From the NCBI RefSeq assembly GCF_028618525.1, contig NZ_JAQITC010000004.1, forward strand, positions 101,219 to 165,218: a stretch of DNA of 64,000 nt. Direction: 5' to 3'. Positions 9,000 to 23,748 of the stretch are shown piece after piece. Origin of the DNA: Bartonella sp. AU55XJBT. Lineage in GTDB: Bacteria > Pseudomonadota > Alphaproteobacteria > Rhizobiales > Rhizobiaceae. Numbering within the stretch: the stretch's first letter is position 1; every line of letters starts with the position of its first letter. The position numbers and the translations under genes are program-made. The notes beneath the pieces were generated by a model that did no database searches, was not told the DNA's origin, and was given only the letters and a program-made list of their open reading frames with translations.

Positions 9000-11717
9000 A
9001 TGGTCAGTTTAGGTGTTTTTGCACGTAAATTTTTTGGTTCAGCTCATGAGAAACGTCTCAAAGCACTCCGCCAAAAAGTTGCACAAATTAATGCTTTGGA
9101 AGAACAATTTGTAAAATTAAGCGATGAGCAGCTTTGTCAAAAGACAGAAGTCTTTCGTAAACGTCTTAGTGAAGGTGAAAGTGTTGATTTACTCTTACCA
9201 GAAGCGTTTGCAACGGTTCGTGAAGCCGCAAAACGTGTTTATGATATGCGTCCTTTTGACGTACAACTTATTGGTGGAATGGTCCTTCACAATTGTGGCA
9301 TAGCTGAAATGCGTACCGGTGAAGGTAAAACATTAATGGCTACTCTACCAATTTATCTCAATGCATTGGAAGGTAAAGGCGTTCATGTTGTGACGGTAAA
9401 CGATTATCTCGCCAGTCGTGATGCTGAAACAATGGGAAAAATTTTTAGTTTTCTAGGGCTTACAACGGGTGTGATTCTTCATGATCTTGATAGCGATGCT
9501 CGTAGAGCAGCCTATGCATGTGACATCACCTATGCGACAAATAATGAACTAGGCTTTGATTATTTGCGTGATAATATGGCTTTTGATCATAGTCAAATGG
9601 TTCAACGTGGGCATCACTATGCAATTGTTGATGAAGTGGATTCTATCCTTATTGATGAAGCGCGTACACCCCTTATTATTTCTGGTCCTCTAGAAGATCG
9701 TACGGACTTTTATAACCTTATTGATACATTTATTCCTGCCTTAACGCCGGAAGACTATGAAATAGACGAAAAACAAAAAACAACGACCTTTACCGAAGTT
9801 GGTACTGAAAAAATTGAAAAAATGCTCGAACAAGCTGGGTATCTTAAGGGTGAAGGTCTTTATGACATAGAAAATGTCGCTATCGTTCATCATGTTAATA
9901 ATGCTCTAAAAGCCCATAAACTCTTTGTTCGCGATAAAGATTACATTGTTCGCAATGATGAAATTGTGATCATTGATGAATTTACAGGCAGAATGATGCC
10001 TGGACGACGTTATTCTGAGGGGCTTCATCAAGCGTTGGAAGCTAAAGAGCATGTTGCTATTCAACCAGAAAATCAGACACTTGCTTCCATCACTTTCCAA
10101 AATTATTTCCGCATGTATAGAAAATTATCTGGAATGACTGGAACTGCAACAACAGAAGCCGAAGAGTTCAGAAATATTTATGGTCTTGACGTTGTCGAAG
10201 TCCCGACCAATTTACCGGTACAACGTCTTGACGAAGATGATGAAATTTATCGAACAGCAGAAGAAAAATATCGGGCGATTGTGCATAATATTCGTCAAGC
10301 GCACGAAAAAAAACAACCTATTCTTGTTGGAACAACTTCTATTGAAAAGTCAGAACAATTGGCAGAACGTTTGCGAAAAGAGGGTATTACCGATTTTAGA
10401 GTCTTAAATGCTCGCTATCACGAGCAAGAAGCATACATCATTGCGCAAGCAGGCGTTCCTGGCGCTCTTACCATCGCAACCAACATGGCAGGACGTGGTA
10501 CGGATATACAGCTTGGTGGGAATGTTGAAATGCGCATCCGACAAGAATTACAGGATACCCCCGAAGGACCAGAGCGGACAGCTAAAATTGAAGAAATCAA
10601 AAAAGATGTCAAACAACTTAAAGAAGAAGCTTTAGCCGCTGGGGGACTTTACGTTATTGCAACTGAACGCCATGAAAGCCGTCGTATTGATAATCAGCTT
10701 CGTGGGCGTTCTGGTCGTCAAGGTGATCCTGGTCGCTCAAAATTCTTTCTTTCTCTTCAAGATGATCTTATGCGTATCTTCGGCTCCGACCGTATGGATA
10801 GCATGCTGCAAAAACTTGGATTGAAAGAAAATGAAGCTATTATCCATCCGTGGATTAATAAAGCCCTTGAAAAAGCACAAAAAAAGGTCGAAGCACGGAA
10901 CTTTGAAATTCGTAAAAATCTGTTAAAATATGATGATGTTATGAATGATCAACGCAAGGTTATTTTTGAACAGCGTATGGAGGTCATGAACGCAGATGAT
11001 TTATCAGAAATGATTCATGAAATGCGCAATGAAGTCGTGGAAGATCTTGTAGAGACTTATATTCCTTCTGGGACATATTCTGAAAAATGGGATGTAAAAG
11101 CTCTCGAAGAAGAGCTTCAACAACTCTTTAATCTTGAGCTGCCTGTGGAAGAATGGGCAAAAGAAGATGGAATTGCCGAAGAACAAATTTTAGAGCGTAT
11201 CTTGGATGCTGTTACAAAACTTGAAAATGAGCGCACTGAACGCTACTCTCCAGAGGTTATGGCTTATTTTCACAAAGCAGTGTTGCTCGAAACTATTGAC
11301 ACGTTATGGCGTGAACATCTTGTGAGTTTAGACCATTTGCGTTCTGTTGTTGGTTTTCGTGGTTATGCGCAGCGAGATCCACTCAATGAGTATAAAACAG
11401 AATCTTTTGAACTCTTTCAAAGTATGTTGAAAAATTTGCGCCGAATTGTCACTTCTAAACTTATGCGCTTTGAAATTATTCAACAACCTACCGAACCGAC
11501 TATGCCTGAGCAAACTAGTTCTGATTCTTCTGTCTTTAATGATCAGAACCAAGAAAATGGTCCCACCTTATGGGCACGATCACAAGAAAATAGGTTTGTT
11601 AATCCACAAGACCGTGACCCCAACGATGTAACCACATGGGGGAAAGTTGGACGCAATGAACGCTGTCCTTGCGGTTCAGAGAAAAAATACAAACATTGTC
11701 ATGGATCCTTTGTTTGA
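9000..11717 (+). CDS. secA: preprotein translocase ATPase SecA
   Basis: 905 aa, full length. SecA drives preproteins through SecYEG by ATP hydrolysis. Walker A MRTGEGKT is at 105-111, followed by [20 protein letters not shown] in nucleotide domain 1, the TGTA segment ([14 protein letters not shown]), and [15 protein letters not shown] plus [10 protein letters not shown] in nucleotide domain 2. The C-terminal zinc site that binds SecB or phospholipid is intact: Cys889, Cys891, Cys900, His901 in [16 protein letters not shown] fur-family gene begins 11 bases after the stop and is probably cotranscribed. Confidence 0.98.
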   Translation: MVSLGVFARKFFGSAHEKRLKALRQKVAQINALEEQFVKLSDEQLCQKTEVFRKRLSEGESVDLLLPEAFATVREAAKRVYDMRPFDVQLIGGMVLHNCGIAEMRTGEGKTLMATLPIYLNALEGKGVHVVTVNDYLASRDAETMGKIFSFLGLTTGVILHDLDSDARRAAYACDITYATNNELGFDYLRDNMAFDHSQMVQRGHHYAIVDEVDSILIDEARTPLIISGPLEDRTDFYNLIDTFIPALTPEDYEIDEKQKTTTFTEVGTEKIEKMLEQAGYLKGEGLYDIENVAIVHHVNNALKAHKLFVRDKDYIVRNDEIVIIDEFTGRMMPGRRYSEGLHQALEAKEHVAIQPENQTLASITFQNYFRMYRKLSGMTGTATTEAEEFRNIYGLDVVEVPTNLPVQRLDEDDEIYRTAEEKYRAIVHNIRQAHEKKQPILVGTTSIEKSEQLAERLRKEGITDFRVLNARYHEQEAYIIAQAGVPGALTIATNMAGRGTDIQLGGNVEMRIRQELQDTPEGPERTAKIEEIKKDVKQLKEEALAAGGLYVIATERHESRRIDNQLRGRSGRQGDPGRSKFFLSLQDDLMRIFGSDRMDSMLQKLGLKENEAIIHPWINKALEKAQKKVEARNFEIRKNLLKYDDVMNDQRKVIFEQRMEVMNADDLSEMIHEMRNEVVEDLVETYIPSGTYSEKWDVKALEEELQQLFNLELPVEEWAKEDGIAEEQILERILDAVTKLENERTERYSPEVMAYFHKAVLLETIDTLWREHLVSLDHLRSVVGFRGYAQRDPLNEYKTESFELFQSMLKNLRRIVTSKLMRFEIIQQPTEPTMPEQTSSDSSVFNDQNQENGPTLWARSQENRFVNPQDRDPNDVTTWGKVGRNERCPCGSEKKYKHCHGSFV

Positions 11718-11727
11718 AAAGCAAACA

Positions 11728-12153
11728 ATGAAAATGAATAAAAAGCGAAACTATGAGCAAGAATTGCGCGCAGCTGGTTTAAGAGTAACGCGCCAACGGC
11801 GTGTTATTCTTGATATTTTAGCTGATACAAATGATCATCCCAATGCATTTGAAATTTTTCAACGTGCAAACAAAATAGATTCGAGTATTTCGCTCTCAAC
11901 GGTTTATCGAACCATGAAAACATTAGAAGGAAATGGAACAATTCACCGTCATACCTTTAGTGGTGGTCCATCTCGTTTTGAGCAAGCCGATGGCCAACAT
12001 CATGATCATCTCATTGATATAGAAACAGGACAAGTTATTGAATTTCATTCTGATATTATTGAAAAATTGCAAGAGGAAATTGCAAAATCCCTTGGCTATG
12101 ATATTATTCATCATCGTCTTGAACTTTACGGAAAAAAACTCTTAAAGAAATGA
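11728..12153 (+). CDS. fur: Fur-family metalloregulator, Mur-like
   Basis: 141 aa from the ATG at 11728, just after the secA stop; an upstream frame inside secA is open but makes no sense as an N-terminus. The winged helix includes [15 protein letters not shown] and [14 protein letters not shown]. The C-terminal part has [25 protein letters not shown] and HRLELYG. The CxxC structural-zinc pairs of classical Fur are absent, and the wording of the C-terminal part is close to rhizobial Mur/Fur, which senses manganese (or iron). Targets could include the metal transporter and the operator-like repeat at 18652-18698, but this is inference. Confidence 0.88.
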   Translation: MKMNKKRNYEQELRAAGLRVTRQRRVILDILADTNDHPNAFEIFQRANKIDSSISLSTVYRTMKTLEGNGTIHRHTFSGGPSRFEQADGQHHDHLIDIETGQVIEFHSDIIEKLQEEIAKSLGYDIIHHRLELYGKKLLKK

Positions 12154-12203
12154 TGCTATATCATGAGATGAAGATATCTCAGATAAATCGGGTTTTATAA
12201 AAA

Positions 12204-12238
12204 TTTGCCTTGAAAATAGAATAGTTTTCATTGGCAAA
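12204..12238 (+). terminator. hairpin after fur
   Basis: TTTGCC at 12204-12209 pairs with GGCAAA at 12233-12238, with inner TGAAAA/TTTTCA pairing. AAAGTTTTT follows. It may end the secA-fur transcript, though the T-run is offset. Confidence 0.4.
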
Positions 12239-12373
12239 AAAGTTTTTCTACTTTATTACCCCTTTTTGTATGATGCTATATTACGGTAAGTCGTTGCCAG
12301 TGTTCTAACAAAAAAAGCATTGCAATAAAATATTATAAAAAATTGTATTATGAAAAATTAGGCCAATATTATC

Positions 12374-13446
12374 ATGGTTTCTTTGCCACAAGATCGCATA
12401 AAACAACTTGAAAAGCGCTTTGAAATAATTGAAAGCCAAATGACAACCAATCCAAATGCTGAGACATACGTCAAATTAGCTTCTGAATATGCAGAACTAC
12501 AACCCGTTATTGCCTCTATACGCGCATTAAATGCTCTTTCTGGGGAGATTACAGAATTAGAAACGATTATCAACGATAAACAAACAGATATAGAAATGCG
12601 TCATCTTGCCCAAGAAGAACTCCCATTATTATCTCAGAAAATGCAACAACTTGAGCAAGAACTCCAGATTCTGCTTTTACCTAAAGATGTTGCTGATGAA
12701 AAAAGCGCTATTATTGAAATTCGAGCAGGAACAGGTGGATCAGAGGCAGCACTTTTTTCCGGTGATCTTTTCCGTATGTATGAACGTTATGCTCATGCTC
12801 ACCATTGGAAAGTAGAGGTTATTTCACTCAGTGAGGGGGAAGTTGGTGGATATAAAGAGATTATTGCGAGCATTTCAGGGAAAGGTGTCTTTTCTAAATT
12901 GAAATATGAATCAGGTGTCCATCGTGTGCAACGCATCCCTGAAACAGAGACCGGAGGACGTATCCATACCTCTGCTGCTACTGTTGCAGTGCTTCCAGAA
13001 GCTGAAGAAATTGATATTAATATTCGTCCTGAAGATATTCGTATTGATACCATGCGAGCCTCTGGTGCAGGAGGACAGCATGTCAATACAACGGATTCAG
13101 CTGTTCGTATCACGCATATTCCAACAGGAATTATGGTCGTACAAGCAGAAAAATCACAACATCAAAACCGAGCAAGAGCCCTTCAAATTTTACGGGCACG
13201 TTTGTTCGATATCGAACGACAAAAAGTGGAAAATGAACGTTCAGCTTCTCGTAAAAACCAAGTTGGTTCCGGTGATCGCTCTGAGCGTATTCGTACCTAT
13301 AATTTTCCACAAGGACGCGTCACGGATCACCGTATTAATCTAACCCTTTATAAACTTGATCGAATTTTGGAAGGAGATCTTGATGAGCTTGTTCATGCAA
13401 TCATTTCAGATCATCAAACAACACTCCTGATGGAAATGGATAATAA

Positions 13447-13450
<4 letters not shown>
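12374..13450 (+). CDS. prfA: peptide chain release factor 1
   Basis: 358 aa. RF1 recognises UAA and UAG and triggers peptidyl-tRNA hydrolysis. The GGQ motif is at 233-235 ([18 protein letters not shown]). The anticodon-like P-x-T element (PET, 189-191, where RF2 has SPF) assigns it to RF1. The C-terminal [19 protein letters not shown] block is typical. The stop TGA overlaps the TTG start of prmC, whose product methylates the GGQ glutamine, so the two are translationally coupled. Confidence 0.98.
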
Positions 13451-17473
<4,023 letters not shown>

Positions 17474-17825
17474 ATAACGTCTTCATCAGTTCCACGCAGC
17501 TCAAAACGATAAAGGCAAGGTACACAACATTTTTCAGCTATGATCTTACTGGCTAAATTATAATAGCGACCAAAATTACGATTCCCACCGCCAATGACAC
17601 CACGAATTAACTTGCGGTTCTCAGCTTCATTAAGAAAACGAATAACGGCTTTCGGCACCGCCCCTCTTCCTTCTCCATCTGCATACGTAGGGACAACCAG
17701 TACATAAGGTTCACCAACGAATGCAGAGGGCTTTCTTTTATCAATTTTGAAGAGTCGTTGACCAAGTTGCGAGACAAAATGTTCTGTATTACCCGTTGCA
17801 CTCGAATAATAAACAATAAGCCCCA

Positions 17826-18059
17826 TTAAGCACAAAGACCACTAATCATATCTGGTCTAAAACCAGACCAATGATTCTCACCACAAACAACGACAGGAAC
17901 CTGACGATACCCCAGAGATTGAACAAAACTGTATGCTTGTTCATCAGAGGAAATATCAACAACACGATAATGAATGCCTTTTGCATCAAAAGCGCGGCGT
18001 GTAGCATCACATTGAACACAAGATGGTTTGCTATAAATAGTGATCGACATTTTCTTCAA
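17826..18059 (-). CDS. nrdH: NrdH glutaredoxin-like redoxin
   Basis: 77 aa (or 74 from the second Met). NrdH is the small thiol donor for class Ib ribonucleotide reductase and is reduced by thioredoxin reductase. The redox motif CVQC is at 14-17 and the NrdH-specific WSGFRPD at the C-terminal part is intact. It is the first gene of nrdHIEF, with a leader of roughly 480 bases between the candidate promoter and its start. Confidence 0.95.
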   Translation of the reverse strand: MKKMSITIYSKPSCVQCDATRRAFDAKGIHYRVVDISSDEQAYSFVQSLGYRQVPVVVCGENHWSGFRPDMISGLCA

Positions 18060-18248
18060 CTTTCACAATTCAAAACAATCAACCCTAAAAGAGTCAATCT
18101 AATAATTTTATAGGTACTCAAGAATAACAAACAACAGAAATTGTATGCAAAACGTGTGATTATTTTCAAAGAGCACACAGCTTTCTGAACATAACAGAAC
18201 CTCTCATCAAATGACTTCAAAGACTATGATGAGAATAAGCGATTATTC

Positions 18249-18277
18249 TACAACTTAAATGGGGTCCCCCAGTTGTA
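18249..18277 (-). other. hairpin within the nrdHIEF leader
   Basis: TACAACT and AGTTGTA form outer arms; inside, TGGG and CCCA can pair around GGAC on the minus strand. It is the most GC-rich point of the leader. Possible roles are an RNA structure or attenuator; no downstream T-run is seen, so a terminator is unlikely. Confidence 0.4.
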
Positions 18278-18549
18278 AAACAATCTTTTGCTTGGCAAAC
18301 AATTCCCTCCTGCTGTCTAAAAAACTAACGTTCTAAACCACCGTTTTCAAGAGTTCTGTTTTTACTCTTTCACGGCAAAAATCAATTACAAAAACGAAAG
18401 GAAATCCTTCCAAAAAAGACACTTCAGCAAGAATATCGCTATACCCTTGCTCAACAAACTTTATACGATAACATTGGAAATAACTTAGATACCAAACGAA
18501 ACACACTAACACCCTCTCTTGTGCCTATTTAGAATCACCAATCATTTTG

Positions 18550-18586
18550 ATACTATATATAGTATATACTCTCTCTCTTTCGTCAA
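18550..18586 (-). promoter_or_regulatory. candidate nrdHIEF promoter with overlapping NrdR box
   Basis: A perfect 16-base palindrome ATACTATATATAGTAT (18550-18565) matches the NrdR box pattern ACACTATATATAGTGT at 14 of 16 positions. On the minus strand TTGACG (18586-18581) is followed after 16 bases by TACTAT, so the box would overlap the -10, as expected for the NrdR repressor. The usual second box three helical turns away is not clear. Confidence 0.55.
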
Positions 18587-18651
18587 GGAGAATTCAACCA
18601 TTATTTTGAATTGTCCACGATCTTCCCACTAAAATATTCAACACTCAAAAT

Positions 18652-18698
18652 TATGTAATAATATAACATTTTATTGACAAACGTTATATTATTACATA
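18652..18698 (+). promoter_or_regulatory. candidate metalloregulator operator and promoter for the Zn/Mn transporter
   Basis: Perfect inverted repeat with 16-base arms, TATGTAATAATATAAC (18652-18667) and its complement (18683-18698), separated by 15 bases that contain TTGACA (18674-18679). Each arm resembles an AT-rich Fur-superfamily (Zur/Mur) site with TGTAATAATATAACA. Binding at both arms would bracket the -35. It lies 35 bases before the ATP-binding gene. Confidence 0.6.
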
Positions 18699-18732
18699 GT
18701 TTCCAAAATAATAAGCAAAGATGGTATAAGTT

Positions 18733-19485
18733 ATGGATCTGAACTTTAAAAAGACAACATTAGGCTATGGGAATAGAATAGCGATCAAGGGTTTTTCAGC
18801 AAAGTTAAAAGCGGGTTCCTTGGTCGCAATAACAGGTGATAACGGTGCTGGAAAATCAACATTGCTCAAAGCCATTGCCGGATTGATTAAACCTCTTAAA
18901 GGAAAAATTATAAAACCCAAAAAAAGCCGCATTGCTTATCTTGCTCAGCAATGTGATATAGACCAAACATTTCCAATTGATGTGAAAACACTTGTAAAAA
19001 CAGGACTATGGTCTTTTTGTGGATTATGGAAAAACCAGCGCCCTTATGATTCTAAGATTCAGAATGCGCTTGAAATGGTTGGGCTCACAGAACTTGCCAC
19101 CCGTTCGCTTGAAACATTATCAGGTGGGCAATTACAACGCGCCCTTTTTGCACGTATCATTGTACAAGATGCCGATATTATCTTGCTTGACGAACCTTTC
19201 AATGGTATCGATCGCAATACCCAAAAAGACCTTCTTGCACTGATCACGTACTGGAAACAGCAAGGGCGCACAGTTCTCACAGCACTCCATGACCCTCTCG
19301 TCGTGCAAGAATTTTTTCCTCAAATGATTCAAATTAATCAACAAAACGCCTTTTATGGAGAAACAACACAGTTTCTCGACAACACCATTCATCACATTAT
19401 GCCCCCTCTCACCGCTAACCCTTTGTGTATTAGTGCACGAAAGCTCCTCCTTCCTATTAATGATTCTCTCTTTCTTAGGTTATAA
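18733..19485 (+). CDS. znuC: Zn/Mn ABC transporter ATP-binding protein
   Basis: 250 aa. Walker A GDNGAGKST at 35-43, the ABC signature LSGGQLQR and Walker B DIILLDEP, then the switch His in TALHDP. The sequence is closest in style to the ATPases of cluster A-I metal importers (ZnuC/TroB/AztA). It powers import through the permease that starts four bases after its stop. The gene name is a functional guess; the metal may be zinc or manganese. It is the first gene after the inverted-repeat operator. Confidence 0.9.
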   Translation: MDLNFKKTTLGYGNRIAIKGFSAKLKAGSLVAITGDNGAGKSTLLKAIAGLIKPLKGKIIKPKKSRIAYLAQQCDIDQTFPIDVKTLVKTGLWSFCGLWKNQRPYDSKIQNALEMVGLTELATRSLETLSGGQLQRALFARIIVQDADIILLDEPFNGIDRNTQKDLLALITYWKQQGRTVLTALHDPLVVQEFFPQMIQINQQNAFYGETTQFLDNTIHHIMPPLTANPLCISARKLLLPINDSLFLRL

Positions 19486-19488
19486 GAC

Positions 19489-20358
19489 GTGTATGCATTT
19501 TTCCTTGCCCCCTTTGTTGATTTCCACTTTATGCAAAATGCCCTTATTGGCTCTATTCTTCTCTCTATGAGCGCTTGTCCTGTTGGTGTCTTTTTGATGC
19601 TCCGTGGAATGAGTTTGACAGGAGATGCTATCTCTCATGCCATTCTTCCCGGTGTTGCAACTGCTTTTCTTATTTGCGGCTTTTCCCTCATATCTATGAC
19701 ACTTGGTGGTATTTTCGCTGGCATTATCGTTGCTTTAGCAACCGTTTTAATTTCACGAAATAGCTTTCAGAAAGAAGATGCATCTATGACCGTCTTTTAT
19801 CTTATTGCACTCGCAGCAGGTGTCATTATTATCTCACTGAAAGATTCAACTATTGAACTGCTTCATCTCTTATTCGGATCGGTTCTTGCAATTGACACAC
19901 AAGCTCTTTGGTTGATCACCATCATAATGCTGATCACACTCTGCAGCCTTTTTATTTTCTGGCGTGCGCTCGTCTTAGAAAGCTTTGACCCCCTCTTTTT
20001 TAAATCACTCTCTCCATTGAGTAAATATATCCATATTTCATTGCTAGGACTTGTGGTGTTGAATCTGGTTGGGGGCTTTCAATCACTAGGAACATTACTT
20101 TCCGTTGGCATTATGATGATTCCAGCGATTACAGCCCGTTTTTGGTTTTCACGCTTAGGCCCTATTTGCGTGCTTTCCACTCTTTTTGGAATCATTTCTA
20201 GCGTATGTGGTCTTCTACTTTCTTTTCATCTCTCACTTCCCTCTGGCCCTGCTATCATCATTGCCGCAGGATTTATTTACCTTATTTCCTGCCTCATAAG
20301 TCCACGAGGTTTTATTGTAACATGGTTTCCCCACCTCTTTTATACTTCCTCACTTTAA
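19489..20358 (+). CDS. znuB: Zn/Mn ABC transporter permease
   Basis: 289 aa, hydrophobic with about eight or nine membrane spans, family ABC-3. MSLTGDAISHAILPGVA is the conserved cytoplasmic loop segment of ZnuB/TroC permeases. The start is GTG at 19489, three bases after the ATPase stop. The substrate-binding protein starts nine bases after the stop, so the three genes form one operon. Confidence 0.9.
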   Translation: MYAFFLAPFVDFHFMQNALIGSILLSMSACPVGVFLMLRGMSLTGDAISHAILPGVATAFLICGFSLISMTLGGIFAGIIVALATVLISRNSFQKEDASMTVFYLIALAAGVIIISLKDSTIELLHLLFGSVLAIDTQALWLITIIMLITLCSLFIFWRALVLESFDPLFFKSLSPLSKYIHISLLGLVVLNLVGGFQSLGTLLSVGIMMIPAITARFWFSRLGPICVLSTLFGIISSVCGLLLSFHLSLPSGPAIIIAAGFIYLISCLISPRGFIVTWFPHLFYTSSL

Positions 20359-20367
20359 GGAAAAACT

Positions 20368-21288
20368 ATGCCTAAGTTTACTCAAAAATTTGTTCTGCTT
20401 GGTGTTTTATTGTTTGCCCTTTCTCCCTTTTCTGCTTCTGCACACAATAAAATAAAAGTTGTTGCAAGCTTTTCTATTCTTGCAGATCTCGTAAAAAATG
20501 TAGGAGGCGACAATATCTCTATGACCACTTTTGTAGGACCCAATGCAAATACCCACACTTATGAACCTACTCCTCATGATGCTCAAGCTCTTAGAAACGC
20601 TCAGATTATTTTTATCAATGGACTTCATTTAGAGGGGTTCATTGACCGCCTCATTACAGCAAGCGGTACAAAAGCACTTCTTGTCGAGGTTAGCGCTAAC
20701 ATTCCCCCCCTCAAAATGAAAAATCAAGAACATGGTGCCCATCACCACCATCACAGCATTATTGATCCACACGCTTGGCAAACAATTCCCAATGTCGAAA
20801 TCTATGTGAATAATATCGCTGCTGCTTTTTGTAAAATTGATCCACAATCTTGTACGCGCTACAATAAAAATGCCGAAATCTACATCAAAAAGCTTAAAAT
20901 GGCACAAGATACCCTAAAAACAAAAATTGCTACCATCCCTAAAGATAAACGTATCATTATCACATCTCATGATGCTTTTGGCTATTTTGCCAAAGAATAT
21001 GGTTTCACTATCCTTGCACCCCAAAGCGCTTCAACAGAAGCTGAAGCAACCGCAGCTGATGTTGCTGAACTTATCAAACAAATTAAAGCGAATAAGGCCG
21101 CAGCATTATTCGTTGAAAATATCTCTAATCCCCGTCTCATAAAACAAATTTCAAAAGAAACAGGTTTAAAAATTGGTGGAACCCTTTATTCTGATGCGTT
21201 GTCAAACGAAAATGGCCCTGCCGCAACTTATCTCGATATGATGGAGCATAATGTGAATACCATCATTGATGCCATCACAAAACAGTAA
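20368..21288 (+). CDS. znuA: periplasmic Zn/Mn-binding protein of cluster A-I
   Basis: 306 aa with signal peptide ending SASA-H near 25. Metal ligands can be placed at His63 (THTYEP), His135 (DPHAW), His201 (TSHDAFGYF) and Asp276 (YSDALS). His rather than Glu at the third position and the loop HGAHHHHH at 122-129 favour zinc (ZnuA, AztC or TroA-like), although TroA-type proteins also take manganese. An AAGGAAAAACT site precedes the ATG. Terminal gene of the transporter operon. Confidence 0.92.
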   Translation: MPKFTQKFVLLGVLLFALSPFSASAHNKIKVVASFSILADLVKNVGGDNISMTTFVGPNANTHTYEPTPHDAQALRNAQIIFINGLHLEGFIDRLITASGTKALLVEVSANIPPLKMKNQEHGAHHHHHSIIDPHAWQTIPNVEIYVNNIAAAFCKIDPQSCTRYNKNAEIYIKKLKMAQDTLKTKIATIPKDKRIIITSHDAFGYFAKEYGFTILAPQSASTEAEATAADVAELIKQIKANKAAALFVENISNPRLIKQISKETGLKIGGTLYSDALSNENGPAATYLDMMEHNVNTIIDAITKQ

Positions 21289-21837
21289 ATTATCATTATA
21301 AATCAATCTATTGCTGTTAAGTAGAACGTAGCTATTTTTGTACAAAATACTCAGAATACCGTCCTGTTTTTATAGATAAAATGGACTTTTTATATCAGCG
21401 ATCAAAGCTAAGATATGGGGACTTAATGCCAACATTTGAGAATAATTTTCTCTCTTTATTTTTCTTATTTATCCTTTATAAAACGTATCAATTATCTCAT
21501 CAGAAAAGATGATGATAAGACACTGTTTTTTATGAACAAAACACTTTTCTAAATCAGCAAAAATACGGTTCATAAATTGTTATGGCTATTCATTTCAATG
21601 AAAAGAACTTTATTATGTTTACAATAATGTTCTTCTTATAGAGCCTAAAAAGATAAAAATTTATTCATATGAGTGTTTCGACATTCTCGGTATCATGTGA
21701 CAGTGGGTCATTATAAAACTTTTAATTTTTTTAATTTCAACGGTTACATTCTGATTTTGTGAATATAATCGAGAAAGCCAAAACACAACATTATCATGAC
21801 GCCGTATGAAAGAAAGTCCTATCACATCAATTAATGT
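21289..21837. other. 549-base intergenic region between znuA and ugpC
   Basis: The flanking genes converge. AT-rich, without a reading frame of note, no tRNA and no strong hairpin terminator that I can see. Confidence 0.55.
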
Positions 21838-22884
21838 TTACTTATTCCTTGTGCGCTTTCCAGTATTTTTGTTAAAGGTATGAAAATCTTGGTGAGTGAC
21901 AGTAAAACTTAGTTTTTGACCATAGTCGTGCGTCAAGCGTTCTTTTATTTCAATCGTAAAAATGATATCATTCCAACGTGTTAAAACATGGCAACCTGTT
22001 CCGATCGGCTTGATAAGCTCAATTTTTGTGTGAAAGACAGGTCCTTTATCGGGGTGCTCGCCTAATAAGATTACTTCAGGTCTAAAAGCTAAAAGATTCG
22101 TTTCTTCGCTGTAAGAAAATGAATGCCCTAAATGTTGTTCTAGGACATGACGATCAAGAAAATTCATAGGAGGAGAACCAATAAAATCAGCAACAAATGT
22201 GGTTGCTGGAGTGTCATAAATTTCCATTGGTGTTCCAATTTGTTCGATAGCTCCTTTATTTAAAACGACTATTCTATCAGCTAATGTCATGGCTTCTAGT
22301 TGATCATGGGTAACATAGAGGCTGGTTGTTCCTAATGAACGCTGTAGCGTTTTTATCTCAATACACATTTGTGCCCGTAATTTTGCATCTAGGTTTGAAA
22401 GAGGTTCATCAAAGAGAAAAACACGGGGTTGACGTACAATCACACGCCCCATTGCAACACGCTGACGTTGTCCCCCTGATAATTGTCGTGGTTTACGATC
22501 AAGAAATTGTTCTATCTCCAAAAGCTTTGCAGCATGTGCAATGCGTTTTTTTATTTCTTCTTTCGGAGTTTTACGATTTTTAAGACCATATTCTAGGTTT
22601 CCGCGAACTGTCATATGAGGATAAAGAGCATAATTTTGAAAAACCATCGCAATATCACGATCAGCTGGTTCACGATCATTGATCCGTTCGTTATCAATAC
22701 ACAGTTCACCTGAGGTAACTTGCTCAAGTCCTGCAATAATACGCAACAAAGTTGATTTTCCGCATCCTGAAGGACCAACAAGGACAAGAAGCTCTTTATC
22801 AGCAACAGTTAAATTTAAGTCATCAATGACCAGAATGCCGTTGTCATATCGTTTTTTTATATTTGATAACTGGATTATGGCCAC
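21838..22884 (-). CDS. ugpC: sn-glycerol-3-phosphate ABC transporter ATPase
   Basis: 348 aa. Walker [10 protein letters not shown] near 38-46, [19 protein letters not shown] signature region, Walker [17 protein letters not shown] and the H-loop [15 protein letters not shown], followed by a C-terminal MalK-type regulatory domain. Energises import of glycerol-3-phosphate. It starts two bases after the ugpE stop and ends the ugpBAEC run. Confidence 0.93.
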   Translation of the reverse strand: MAIIQLSNIKKRYDNGILVIDDLNLTVADKELLVLVGPSGCGKSTLLRIIAGLEQVTSGELCIDNERINDREPADRDIAMVFQNYALYPHMTVRGNLEYGLKNRKTPKEEIKKRIAHAAKLLEIEQFLDRKPRQLSGGQRQRVAMGRVIVRQPRVFLFDEPLSNLDAKLRAQMCIEIKTLQRSLGTTSLYVTHDQLEAMTLADRIVVLNKGAIEQIGTPMEIYDTPATTFVADFIGSPPMNFLDRHVLEQHLGHSFSYSEETNLLAFRPEVILLGEHPDKGPVFHTKIELIKPIGTGCHVLTRWNDIIFTIEIKERLTHDYGQKLSFTVTHQDFHTFNKNTGKRTRNK

Positions 22885-22886
22885 AA

Positions 22887-23738
22887 TTACTTCTCCGTTT
22901 CAATAAGGCCTTTGATAAAAAGCCGCTGCATGAAGATAACAACAAGAACAGGCGGTACCATGGCAACAACCGATACTGCCATGAGGATATTCCATTGAGG
23001 ATCATGTTGTAGTGATTCGACAATAAGCTGTTTTAAAATAATAAGAATTGTTTGATGATTTTGATCCGTTGTGATGATAAGAGGCCAGAGATATTGTATC
23101 CATCCATAAATGAACATAATGATAAATAAAGCAGCGATATTACTTTTGCTGAGAGGAAGGAGAATATCCTTAAAAAATTTAAATGGTCCTGCGCCATCAA
23201 CACGTGCTGCCTCTAAGAGTTCATCAGGAACAGTCAAAAAAAACTGGCGAAATAAAAATGTAGCGGTTGCGGATGCAATCAGGGGGATAATCATTCCACT
23301 ATAAGTGTCAATCATCCCCAATTTTGCAACAACCGCATAGGTTGGAAGAATACGAACTTCAACAGGCAGCATCAACGTAACAAAAATAAGAATAAAAGCA
23401 GTTTTTCGGAAGGGAAAACGCATGTAAACAATTGCATAAGCAGACAATAGTGAAATAATAATTTTTCCAATGCTAATCCCTAGAGCCATAATGAGTGAAT
23501 TCAGTAAGAGTGGCCAGAGGTTAGGGAGACCAAGCTGCGCAAGGCCATCACCAAAAATTGTTTTATAGTTTTCCAGAGCATATTCCCCAGGTAAAAGAGG
23601 CAGTGTTCCCGAATTAAATGCTGCTGAACTGTGGGTTGATGCAATAATAGCAACATAAACTGGAAAACAAATAATGATAATACCAACAATGAGAGTAATA
23701 TGCGTTAAAAATTTCAAAAGAGGGCGATTTTCAACCAT
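22887..23738 (-). CDS. ugpE: sn-glycerol-3-phosphate ABC transporter permease UgpE
   Basis: 283 aa from the ATG at 23738 ([10 protein letters not shown]), which has GGAAAC ahead of it; a longer frame to 23771 would overlap ugpA. Six membrane spans and the EAA loop ([26 protein letters not shown]) mark it as a MalG-type inner membrane permease. Pairs with UgpA. Confidence 0.93.
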   Translation of the reverse strand: MVENRPLLKFLTHITLIVGIIIICFPVYVAIIASTHSSAAFNSGTLPLLPGEYALENYKTIFGDGLAQLGLPNLWPLLLNSLIMALGISIGKIIISLLSAYAIVYMRFPFRKTAFILIFVTLMLPVEVRILPTYAVVAKLGMIDTYSGMIIPLIASATATFLFRQFFLTVPDELLEAARVDGAGPFKFFKDILLPLSKSNIAALFIIMFIYGWIQYLWPLIITTDQNHQTILIILKQLIVESLQHDPQWNILMAVSVVAMVPPVLVVIFMQRLFIKGLIETEK

Positions 23739-23748
23739 AATTTGTTTC

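Larger units (their letters stand above)
18060..18732. other. 673-base divergent control region between nrdHIEF and the Zn/Mn transporter
   Basis: No gene is visible. It contains an NrdR-like palindrome, a minus-strand promoter candidate, a hairpin in the nrd leader and a 16-base-arm inverted repeat before the transporter; each is listed separately. Confidence 0.7.

Noticed and set aside
12906..13343. 145-codon frame inside prfA
   Set aside because: Out-of-frame shadow of a clear RF1 gene.
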